Shown piece after piece: positions 1 through 5,128 of a DNA stretch of 6,267 nucleotides. The translations under genes and the position numbers were made by a program. The stretch's first letter is position 1. The number at the start of each line of letters is the position of its first letter. The stretch covers positions 1-6,267 of the forward strand of contig DUES01000039.1 of NCBI GenBank assembly GCA_011192055.1, given 5' to 3'. Source of the DNA: Dehalococcoidia bacterium. Lineage in GTDB: Bacteria > Chloroflexota > Dehalococcoidia > Dehalococcoidales > Fen-1064. Under the pieces are notes generated by a model. The model made no database searches, had not been told where the DNA came from, and saw only the letters and a list, made by a program, of their open reading frames with translations.

Positions 1-506
1 AGAATAACGATAGTCCCCAGGAGCACACCGCTCAGGGTCATCAGCAGGACATCCCTGTTTTTGATATGGGCCATCTCGTGCCCGATAACACCCTGGAGTT
101 CATCACGGCTCAGCTTTTGCAGCAGACCGGAAGTCACGGCCACGGATGCCTTATTAACGTCGCGACCGGTTGCAAAGGCGTTCAGTGAAGGGTCATCAAT
201 GATGTAAACGTCCGGCATTTTTTCAAGGCCGGAGGCAATCTTCATCTCTTCTACTATGTTATAAAGGCGTGGATGGTCCTCGCGTTTTATCTTCTTCGCC
301 CGCGACAGTGCCAGCATGATATTATCGCCCTTGAAAAATGCAACCAGGTTCATCACGACCAGTATTGCAAGGGCGATTACCACTCCACCGATTGCATTAC
401 CAAGAAAGGCTTCACCCAGGAAATAGCCAATCAGTACCAGCAGGGCTGCCATTCCGCCTACCAGGAATATTGATTTTATCCGGTTAGCCCTGATCTGTTC
501 CCACAT
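1..506 (-). CDS. htpX: HtpX-type membrane zinc metalloprotease, C-terminus cut by the window edge
   Basis: M48-family integral membrane protease, which in E. coli helps degrade damaged membrane proteins. The first 168 residues are visible and the gene continues past position 1. The N-terminus MWEQIRANRIKS is typical of the family. Two hydrophobic segments follow (about residues 11-30 and 37-58), then a cytoplasmic stretch with the conserved NAFATGRD segment (109-116). The HEMAH zinc site is at residues 143-147, with H143 and H147 as ligands and E144 as catalytic base. A third hydrophobic segment starts near residue 154. The third zinc ligand, a downstream Glu, lies outside the window. The ATG is 20 bases after the lemA stop, with a GAGG motif about 12 bases upstream, so the gene is probably co-transcribed with lemA. 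The identification is firm. The exact physiological substrate cannot be inferred. Confidence 0.95.
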   Translation of the reverse strand, partial: MWEQIRANRIKSIFLVGGMAALLVLIGYFLGEAFLGNAIGGVVIALAILVVMNLVAFFKGDNIMLALSRAKKIKREDHPRLYNIVEEMKIASGLEKMPDVYIIDDPSLNAFATGRDVNKASVAVTSGLLQKLSRDELQGVIGHEMAHIKNRDVLLMTLSGVLLGTIVI

Positions 507-526
507 CTAAAATGATATCCTCTAAC

Positions 527-1102
527 TTATGTAAAACTAACTTTAGGGACTTCCCTCTCAGCAGCTACGTCCACCTCGAAGAATTCCCCTATCGTGAACC
601 TGAACATGCCGGCGACTACGTTCGAAGGAAACATCTGTATCTTGTTATTCAGGCCGAGTACGGCGTCATTGAAATACTGCCGGGCGAAACTTATCCTGTT
701 CTCTGTTGAAGTCAGCTCTTCCTGGAGTGCCAGGAAGTTCTGGTTTGCCTTGAGGTCGGGGTAGTTTTCAACAACCGCGAGTAACCGTCCCAGGGCACCG
801 CTCAGTTGCTGCTCAGCCTGTGACTGCTGGCCAACACCCTGCCCGACTGCCTGCTGGGCCAGGTTTCGGGCATTAGTAACAGCTTCGAGAGTCTCTCTCT
901 CGTGTGACATGTATCCCCTTACCGTTTCTACCAGGTTGGGAATGAGGTCATGTCTCCTTTTCAACTGGACATCTATCTGCGACCAGGCATTCTTCATCTG
1001 GTTACGAAGCCTGACCAGGCCGTTATAGGTCCCCATTAAAAAGAATATTATGAGCAGTACGATTGCACCAATTACAATACCGACAATTGCTCCGGCACCC
1101 AT
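527..1102 (-). CDS. lemA: LemA family membrane-anchored protein
   Basis: LemA proteins have one N-terminal membrane helix followed by a long helical-bundle domain. Their biochemical role is poorly defined. The 191-residue length is normal for the family. The membrane helix spans about residues 5-23. It is followed by the signature region 26-68, which contains YNGLVRLRNQMKNAW and the RRHDLIPNLVETVRGY segment. A second conserved block, 111-168, runs from ENYPDLKANQNFLALQEEL to FPSNVVAGMF. A strong ribosome site, GGAGGTG, lies at 1107-1113, four bases upstream of the ATG, and fixes the start. The gene sits 32 bases after the zinc-ribbon gene and 20 bases before htpX. LemA and HtpX are often neighbours in bacteria, which suggests a shared role in envelope quality control. 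That role is inference. Confidence 0.95.
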   Translation of the reverse strand: MGAGAIVGIVIGAIVLLIIFFLMGTYNGLVRLRNQMKNAWSQIDVQLKRRHDLIPNLVETVRGYMSHERETLEAVTNARNLAQQAVGQGVGQQSQAEQQLSGALGRLLAVVENYPDLKANQNFLALQEELTSTENRISFARQYFNDAVLGLNNKIQMFPSNVVAGMFRFTIGEFFEVDVAAEREVPKVSFT

Positions 1103-1134
1103 CAGACACCTCCGCTACAGTTCATTTATTTTTG

Positions 1135-1554
1135 TTATGGCTGATTGCCAATCTTGAAAACATCACCCAGGAACGAGATAACCCGCTCCTGCGAATCTTC
1201 CTCCGGGGCTGCCTGTGAAGCCAGGTGCGATACCACCTGGCCAACCTCACCGCTGTCAAACCACAACCCGTCTCCATCAGGGCAGGAATCGATGATGATT
1301 ACCGGGTCATGGCCCAGGTCTACCTTTTTCATCTTTTTCCGGCATACGGGACATTTGCGTTTCCGCTCCGCGGTCTGTGTTTCTTCGGTGAGATGAAGGC
1401 CCTCAAGTCCGGCCGATTCTATCTGCATTTTCTCCAGGAGGAGTTCTATCTCTCCCGAGTCAAACCAGACCCCTGAGCATTCCGTACAGTAGTCGAGTTC
1501 AACCTTCTCATGCTCCACTACTATCATTGGATTACCGCACGCAGCACAGTCCAT
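1135..1554 (-). CDS. zf-TFIIB double zinc-ribbon protein
   Basis: A 139-residue cytoplasmic protein with two zf-TFIIB-type repeats. The first uses C3, C6, C23 and C26 and has the family signature CTECSGVWFDSGE (23-35). The second uses C68 and C71 (CPVC) and C91, with the matching signature GLWFDSGE (96-103). In the second repeat the fourth expected cysteine is replaced: the motif reads C91-P-D-G-D, so G94 stands where a zinc ligand would be. A charged, glutamate-rich tail follows from residue 114. The function of this family is not established. A nucleic-acid or protein-binding role is only inferred from the fold. It is the first gene of the leftward operon with lemA and htpX. A GGAG motif nine bases upstream supports the ATG, and a good promoter lies at 1584-1612. 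Confidence 0.88.
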   Translation of the reverse strand: MDCAACGNPMIVVEHEKVELDYCTECSGVWFDSGEIELLLEKMQIESAGLEGLHLTEETQTAERKRKCPVCRKKMKKVDLGHDPVIIIDSCPDGDGLWFDSGEVGQVVSHLASQAAPEEDSQERVISFLGDVFKIGNQP

Positions 1555-1583
1555 AATACCAATCTCCAGAAGATATTAAATTA

Positions 1584-1612
1584 AGTGTATGGAAATGATT
1601 GCGCAGTGTCAA
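1584..1612 (-). promoter_or_regulatory. Sigma70-type promoter for the zinc-ribbon/lemA/htpX operon
   Basis: On the minus strand a perfect TTGACA box (1607-1612) is separated by 17 bases from TACACT (1584-1589), which matches the -10 consensus at four of six positions. Transcription would start near 1577 and leave a leader of about 22 bases, including the GGAG ribosome site, before the ATG at 1554. Position, spacing and orientation all fit. It was read by eye only. Confidence 0.6.
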
Positions 1613-1742
1613 GGATATTGCCTGAAGTTACATCCTCTGGAACGTAACATTAAATAGACTAACACCTAAAGGAATGTTTGAATACACGGTGCTACCGGCC
1701 GGATGCTCAGAAGACCGTGCAAATATTCTGCTTTTCCTTTCA

Positions 1743-1771
1743 TTGACATCAGGTTACCGGTACGATAAACT
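1743..1771 (+). promoter_or_regulatory. Sigma70-type promoter for the Rrf2 regulator gene
   Basis: A perfect TTGACA (1743-1748) is followed after 17 bases by TAAACT (1766-1771), four of six matches to the -10 box. The predicted start is near 1778, giving a leader of about 39 bases. An 8-bp perfect palindrome, TACCGGTA (1755-1762), sits in the spacer and could be a second protein site or chance. A TAAAAT (1785-1790) inside the downstream dyad is another possible -10, but no good -35 stands at the right distance from it. Confidence 0.55.
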
Positions 1772-1775
1772 GGAC

Positions 1776-1800
1776 TTTGTAGACTAAAATAATCAACTAT
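1776..1800 (+). promoter_or_regulatory. Candidate Rrf2/IscR-type operator
   Basis: An imperfect 25-bp dyad contains GTAGACTA on the left and AATCAACTAT on the right, centred on 1788. Compared position by position with the E. coli IscR type-1 consensus as I recall it, 21 of 25 positions agree. The mismatches are at motif positions 1, 3, 6 and 17. As a strict inverted repeat only 7 of 12 pairs are complementary. It covers the predicted transcription start of the adjacent Rrf2 gene, where a bound regulator would block the polymerase. This suggests autoregulation. Binding by this protein is not shown. Confidence 0.5.
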
Positions 1801-1816
1801 CTATAAGGTACAGGTT

Positions 1817-2260
1817 ATGAAACTATCTACCAGGGGGCAATATGCCACCAGGGCACTCCTTGACCTTGCCCTTCACCAGAATGATGAACCGGTACTGTTG
1901 CGAGACATTTCCAAACGGCAGCAAATCTCACTGCAGTACCTGGAGCACCTGATAACCCCCTTGATTACCGCCGGTATCATGACCAGCACCAGGGGGCGTA
2001 AAGGTGGTGTATCACTGGCACGTCCGCCGGAAAAAATCAGGCTTGATGAGGTGATAAATCTCCTTGAAGGTTCGGTTGCACCGGTGAAATGCATCAGTAA
2101 TCCGGATTTATGCCAGCGCTCGAACCTCTGCGCAACCAGGGATGTCTGGGGTGAAGTGAAGCAGGCAATAGACGGAGTCCTCAGGTCGATAACCCTGCGT
2201 GACCTGGTGGAACGCCAGAAAAGTAAGGAAGAAACCACCGAGGCAATGTATTATATATAA
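1817..2260 (+). CDS. Rrf2 family transcriptional regulator, IscR-like
   Basis: A 147-residue winged-helix regulator that starts with the family signature MKLSTRGQYATRALLDLA. The DNA-binding region includes the recognition helix QQISLQYLEHLITPL (35-49) and the wing TSTRGRKGGVSLAR (56-69). Three cysteines, C92, C99 and C105, lie in the loop before the dimerisation helix. This arrangement (six then five intervening residues) is close to that of IscR and NsrR, which bind a [2Fe-2S] or [4Fe-4S] cluster. The protein therefore probably senses cluster status. It heads a rightward run with cysE, iscS and iscU, the usual neighbourhood of IscR-like regulators. An AAGG ribosome motif lies eight bases upstream of the ATG, and the operator-like dyad at 1776-1800 suggests autoregulation. 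A cysteine-metabolism regulator such as CymR is the main alternative, but CymR lacks the cysteine triad. Confidence 0.9.
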   Translation: MKLSTRGQYATRALLDLALHQNDEPVLLRDISKRQQISLQYLEHLITPLITAGIMTSTRGRKGGVSLARPPEKIRLDEVINLLEGSVAPVKCISNPDLCQRSNLCATRDVWGEVKQAIDGVLRSITLRDLVERQKSKEETTEAMYYI

Positions 2261-2267
2261 TATAGGG

Positions 2268-2294
2268 AAAGACCATTAAAAGGCTCTTTATTTT
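2268..2294 (+). terminator. Weak hairpin with T-rich tail between the regulator and cysE
   Basis: Eight bases after the Rrf2 stop, AAAGACC (2268-2274) can pair with GG and TCTTT (2282-2289), leaving one bulged C and a seven-base loop. The sequence ATTTT follows. The stem is AT-rich and short, so it is at best a partial terminator or attenuator that lowers read-through from the regulator gene into cysE. It could equally be chance. Confidence 0.25.
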
Positions 2295-2353
2295 AAGCCA
2301 GGATGATGCTGGGCGTACCGGGATGCGGGGGTGGCAGGAGAATGAAGATACCC

Positions 2354-3076
2354 ATGTTTAGCAGGATAAAGGAAGATATTCAAACGGTATTCAGAGAAGA
2401 CCCGGCAGCAAGAAGTCTGCTCGAAGTCCTCATCTGTTATCCGGGACTGCATGCCCTCTGGTCCCACCGTGTAGCCAGTTTCCTGTGGTACCACAGACTG
2501 CGTCTCCTGGGACGCCTGGTATCACATGTCAGCCGTTTTCTTACCGGCATCGAAATACATCCCGGCGCTACAATCGGGCGGCGCTTTTTTATTGACCACG
2601 GCTCAGGTGTCGTTATCGGCGAGACCACGGAAATCGGCGACAACGTATTGATATACCAGGGTGTTGTCCTGGGTGGTACAACATTGAGCAAGGGTAAACG
2701 TCACCCCACGATAGGTAACAGTGTAGTTATCGGTGCCGGTGCCGTGGCATTGGGTGCAATAACTGTTGGCGACGGTGCCAGGATTGGTTCGGGTTCCGTA
2801 GTAGTCAAATCGGTGCCCCCGGGGTCAACGGTGGTCGGCATCCCGGGAAAGGTAGTCGAGGACCGTCCACGAACTATAACTAATTTTGACCATGGTAAGT
2901 TGCCCGACCCCGTGGCTGAGGCTATCAGGCTGGTTTTAAAGAGACAGGAGCGGCTTGAGAACCGTATCCACAGGCTGGAAGATGAGAACGGACTTACAGT
3001 CACTGCGTCCGGTGATGACCTGGGTGACTGGCGACTGGAGGTAGTAAAGGAATTCAGTAACGGGGACGGTATATAA
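2354..3076 (+). CDS. cysE: Serine O-acetyltransferase
   Basis: CysE transfers acetyl from acetyl-CoA to L-serine, giving O-acetylserine, the precursor of cysteine. The protein has the helical N-terminal part (about residues 1-60) and a left-handed beta-helix of hexapeptide repeats (about 64-165). Catalytic residues are visible: D81-H82 in [13 protein letters not shown]117 in KRHPTI, and E67 at the position of the E. coli dyad aspartate. Residues 186-212 look like a coiled coil. The tail ends in GDGI, as in E. coli CysE. The start is uncertain. [13 protein letters not shown] (ATG at 2354) aligns with the N-terminus of homologues and has AGGAG 13 bases upstream. ATG codons at 2342 (one base after AGGAG) and 2303 are in frame and would add 4 or 17 residues. 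The gene supplies cysteine, the sulfur source for IscS downstream. Confidence 0.95.
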   Translation: MFSRIKEDIQTVFREDPAARSLLEVLICYPGLHALWSHRVASFLWYHRLRLLGRLVSHVSRFLTGIEIHPGATIGRRFFIDHGSGVVIGETTEIGDNVLIYQGVVLGGTTLSKGKRHPTIGNSVVIGAGAVALGAITVGDGARIGSGSVVVKSVPPGSTVVGIPGKVVEDRPRTITNFDHGKLPDPVAEAIRLVLKRQERLENRIHRLEDENGLTVTASGDDLGDWRLEVVKEFSNGDGI

Positions 3077-3135
3077 TCCGTGAAACTCCAGCATACTTCC
3101 GTCAGCACAAATACCGGTCTGCAAGCCATTAACTA

Positions 3136-3144
3136 TGTTATACT
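3136..3144 (+). promoter_or_regulatory. Extended -10 promoter candidate inside the cysE-iscS gap
   Basis: The sequence TG-T-TATACT fits an extended -10 element (TGn followed by five of six -10 matches), with no convincing -35. Transcription would start near 3151, just before the ribosome site of the small ORF, and would also cover iscS, iscU and possibly fdhD. It would let the sulfur genes be expressed apart from the regulator and cysE. Confidence 0.35.
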
Positions 3145-3170
3145 GGTTTATAACCAAAGGGGAGACTGAA

Positions 3171-3296
3171 ATGACCCGAAAACGGATGGCACTCACCTTC
3201 CCTGAGGGACCTGCTGGAAAGCCCGTATTTCATGCTTTTTATTATCGGTGTGCAAAGGTTTCTGTAGCAACGGTTCATGATTTCTCGGTTGGATGA
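3171..3296 (+). pseudogene. 41-residue ORF, possible remnant of a NIL-domain gene
   Basis: An ATG preceded by GGGGAG (3159-3164, six bases away) opens a 41-residue frame. Its first part, MTRKRMALTFPEG followed by GKPVFHAFYY, resembles the start of NIL domains, the small ferredoxin-like domain found at the end of MetN and as stand-alone proteins. Those commonly read K-R-hydrophobic-x-L-T-F-P and then a P-V/I about nine residues on. The frame stops at TGA 3294. The distance from this ATG to the iscS start is about 240 bases, roughly the size of an intact stand-alone NIL gene. Beyond the stop, fragments such as GGWGILRSG appear in another frame, which would fit frameshift decay. The resemblance is short and was judged by eye. 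A genuine small protein or chance translation remains possible. Confidence 0.35.
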
Positions 3297-3351
3297 GTAG
3301 AAAATACCCGGGTGGATGGGGAATTTTAAGAAGCGGGTGAAGAAGACCAAT

Positions 3352-3388
3352 CAAATGGTGCCGGACTTTAATGATACAGTCCCATTTG
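3352..3388 (+). promoter_or_regulatory. Stem-loop in the iscS leader
   Basis: CAAATG (3352-3357) pairs with CATTTG (3383-3388), and GGACT (3363-3367) pairs with AGTCC (3378-3382). The two stems stack directly on the right side and are offset by a five-base bulge on the left, with a ten-base loop. There is no T-tract, so it is not an intrinsic terminator. It lies 11 bases before the iscS ribosome site and could affect translation or processing. It may be chance. Confidence 0.3.
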
Positions 3389-3411
3389 CTCATGGTATCG
3401 AGGGATAGAAA

Positions 3412-4578
3412 ATGAAACGTGTTTATCTTGATTATGCTGCCACGACACCCACACATCCTGATGTGGTCAAGGCAATGTTACCCTATTTTAACGAATCTTT
3501 TGGCAACCCGTCGTCCATTTACTCATACGGACAGGAAGCAAAAGGCGCTATCGAGGAAGCCCGTGAGAAAGTAGCCGTACTCATTGGTGCCCGCGAGGAT
3601 GAAATTGTCTTCACCAGTGGCGGTACGGAGTCGGATAACTTTGCCATAAAGGGCACGGCATTCGCTCAAAAGGACAAACGAAATCATATTATTACCAGCA
3701 CTATCGAACACCACGCTATCCTCGAAACCTGCCACTTCCTGGAGCGGCGAGGTTTTAATGTCACCTACCTGCCGGTTGATGAGTACGGTCTGGTAGACCC
3801 GGGGGAACTTAAAAAAGCAATAACAGACCAGACGGTTCTTGTGTCCATAATGCACGCCAATAACGAAATTGGCACAATGCAGCCGATAAGCGAACTGGCG
3901 AATATTGCCAGCGAAGCCGGAGCTTATTTCCATACGGATGCAGTTCAGACTGTAGGCCATATTCCGGTAAATGTTGATGAGCTTGGTATAGACATACTCT
4001 CATTATCCGGCCACAAGCTGTATGGTCCCAAGGGTATCGGTGTGCTCTATATCAGGAAAGGTACCAGACTGGTACCCTTCATGCACGGGGGAGGTCAGGA
4101 GAGAAACCGCCGTGGCAGCACTGAAAATGTCCCGGCAATTGCCGGCCTTGGTAAAGCCGCCGAACTGGCCCGGCAGGAAATGCCGGAGGAAGGCCCACGG
4201 CTCTCCATCCTGCGCGACTGCCTGATTAAGCGAATCCTGGAGCAGATACCGGAAACACGTTTAAATGGCCATCCGCAGCAGAGACTTCCCAATAATGTGA
4301 ATGTCAGTATCAGCTATGTAGAAGGGGAGTCCATGTTACTTAACCTTGACCTGGAGGCCATCTGTGCTTCCACGGGCTCCGCGTGCAGCTCGTCCAGCCT
4401 TGAAGCCTCTCATGTACTCCTTGCACTTGGCCTGACCCATGAGCATGCACATTCCTCACTCAGGTTCACTATGGGAAAGTGGACTACGGAGCAGGATATA
4501 GACCATGTGATGGAGACCTTACCACAAATCGTTGCCAAGCTGAGGGCTATGTCACCTCTTCTTAAAGGCAAATACTAG
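3412..4578 (+). CDS. iscS: Cysteine desulfurase, IscS/NifS type
   Basis: A PLP enzyme of aminotransferase class V that converts cysteine to alanine and carries the sulfur as a persulfide for Fe-S cluster assembly and other thiolation. The 388-residue length is normal. Visible landmarks: N-terminal YLDYAATTP (5-13); H101 in IEHHAIL, which stacks on PLP; D176 and Q179 in HTDAVQ; and the PLP lysine K202 in SGHKLYGPKG. The catalytic, persulfide-forming C325 lies in STGSACSSSSLEASHVL, a loop typical of the group I (IscS/NifS) enzymes rather than SufS. A GAGGGA ribosome site six bases upstream supports the ATG. The stop codon overlaps the ribosome site of iscU, so the two are tightly coupled. C325 would supply sulfur to IscU and probably also to FdhD. 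Naming it nifS, or misS in the minimal-system nomenclature, would be equally defensible. Confidence 0.96.
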   Translation: MKRVYLDYAATTPTHPDVVKAMLPYFNESFGNPSSIYSYGQEAKGAIEEAREKVAVLIGAREDEIVFTSGGTESDNFAIKGTAFAQKDKRNHIITSTIEHHAILETCHFLERRGFNVTYLPVDEYGLVDPGELKKAITDQTVLVSIMHANNEIGTMQPISELANIASEAGAYFHTDAVQTVGHIPVNVDELGIDILSLSGHKLYGPKGIGVLYIRKGTRLVPFMHGGGQERNRRGSTENVPAIAGLGKAAELARQEMPEEGPRLSILRDCLIKRILEQIPETRLNGHPQQRLPNNVNVSISYVEGESMLLNLDLEAICASTGSACSSSSLEASHVLLALGLTHEHAHSSLRFTMGKWTTEQDIDHVMETLPQIVAKLRAMSPLLKGKY

Positions 4579-4589
4579 GAGAAAAAGAA

Positions 4590-5015
4590 ATGGCAGATAT
4601 TCAGTCACTTTACAGTGATGAAGTAATGGAACACTTCAGGAACCCCAGGAACGTGGGCGATATGGAGGAACCGGACGGGACCGGACACGTGGGTAATCCG
4701 GTATGCGGTGATATCATGGAACTGTACATCAAGGTGGAAGATGATATCATAACCGACGCCAGGTTCAAGACCTTTGGCTGCGGGGCTGCCATTGCCACGA
4801 GCTCAATGGTTACCGAGATTGTCAAGGGTAAGACAATCGAAGAGGCTCTCAAGATATCCAACAAGACAGTTGCCGACGCCCTTGGTGGACTGCCGGCGGC
4901 CAAGATGCACTGTTCCGTCCTCGCAGAGGAAGCCCTCAGGTCTGCTATTGACGATTACAGGGGTAAAGGGCAGGATAACGATACAGGGGCATCAGGAAAC
5001 GAAGAGAACTCCTGA
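4590..5015 (+). CDS. iscU: Fe-S cluster scaffold protein, IscU/NifU N-terminal type
   Basis: Scaffold on which Fe-S clusters are built from IscS-derived sulfur. The 141 residues form a single NifU-N domain, without the C-terminal thioredoxin-like or [2Fe-2S] domains of full NifU. The ligand set is complete: C39 and D41 in GNPVCGD, C64 in KTFGCGAAIATSS, and H107 and C108 in MHCSVLAEEAL. K105 ends the segment LPAAK (101-105), which stands where E. coli IscU has LPPVK, the HscA chaperone recognition motif. The last 18 residues are polar and likely disordered. The start is clear: AGGAGA at 4577-4582 overlaps the iscS stop and sits seven bases from the ATG. No hscA or hscB gene follows. Confidence 0.95.
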   Translation: MADIQSLYSDEVMEHFRNPRNVGDMEEPDGTGHVGNPVCGDIMELYIKVEDDIITDARFKTFGCGAAIATSSMVTEIVKGKTIEEALKISNKTVADALGGLPAAKMHCSVLAEEALRSAIDDYRGKGQDNDTGASGNEENS

Positions 5016-5128
5016 AGAGACAGTACCGGCCCGGAGCACTGGTGCTGTGTGTGCCATTCATTAGCAAATATCGCTTGTTCTGCAATGATGGCTGTTCTTA
5101 CGGTACCGGGTTTTAAAGACAGTTGAGA
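5016..5128 (+). other. 113-bp iscU-fdhD spacer
   Basis: No gene is seen here. AGCAC and GTGCT (5035-5046) form a small dyad with only two central bases, so a real hairpin would have a four-base stem. No T-tract follows, and it is not a convincing terminator. No good promoter was found. fdhD may be read through from iscU or have a promoter not recognisable by eye. Confidence 0.5.

Larger units (their letters stand above)
3077..3411 (+). other. 335-bp stretch before iscS without an intact recognised gene
   Basis: This stretch holds an extended -10 promoter candidate (3136-3144), a 41-codon ORF with a strong ribosome site (3171-3296) that may be the front of a decayed gene, and a stem-loop (3352-3388) just before the iscS ribosome site. 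After the ORF stop, all three forward frames are interrupted by stops. The minus strand shows open frames, but they lack ribosome sites and recognisable proteins and overlap the neighbouring genes. Confidence 0.6.

Noticed and set aside
512..709. Plus-strand 65-codon ORF opposite lemA
   Set aside because: It lies within the lemA region on the other strand, has no ribosome site, and its protein resembles no known family.
1685..1719. CACGGT and ACCGTG inverted repeat with the CCGGCCGG palindrome in its loop
   Set aside because: A 6-bp stem across a 23-base loop in the divergent intergenic region is easily chance, and it matches no known operator.
1873..2238. Minus-strand 121-codon ORF opposite the Rrf2 gene
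   Set aside because: It is a reverse-strand shadow of a clearly recognised gene. The product is Ser/Arg-rich low-information sequence with no family resemblance.
3072..3077. Perfect TATAAT at the cysE stop codon
   Set aside because: No acceptable -35 element stands 16-18 bases upstream. The box is explained by the ATA-TAA end of cysE and AT-rich sequence.
2701..3456. Overlapping minus-strand ORFs covering the cysE end and the gap before iscS
   Set aside because: They overlap real genes, lack plausible ribosome sites, and encode no recognisable protein. They do not explain the 335-bp gap.
3523..3960. Minus-strand 145-codon ORF opposite iscS
   Set aside because: It lies wholly inside the iscS coding region, where the plus-strand frame carries all catalytic motifs.
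5035..5046. AGCAC/GTGCT dyad as an iscU terminator
   Set aside because: The loop would be too small, the usable stem is only four pairs, and no T-run follows.
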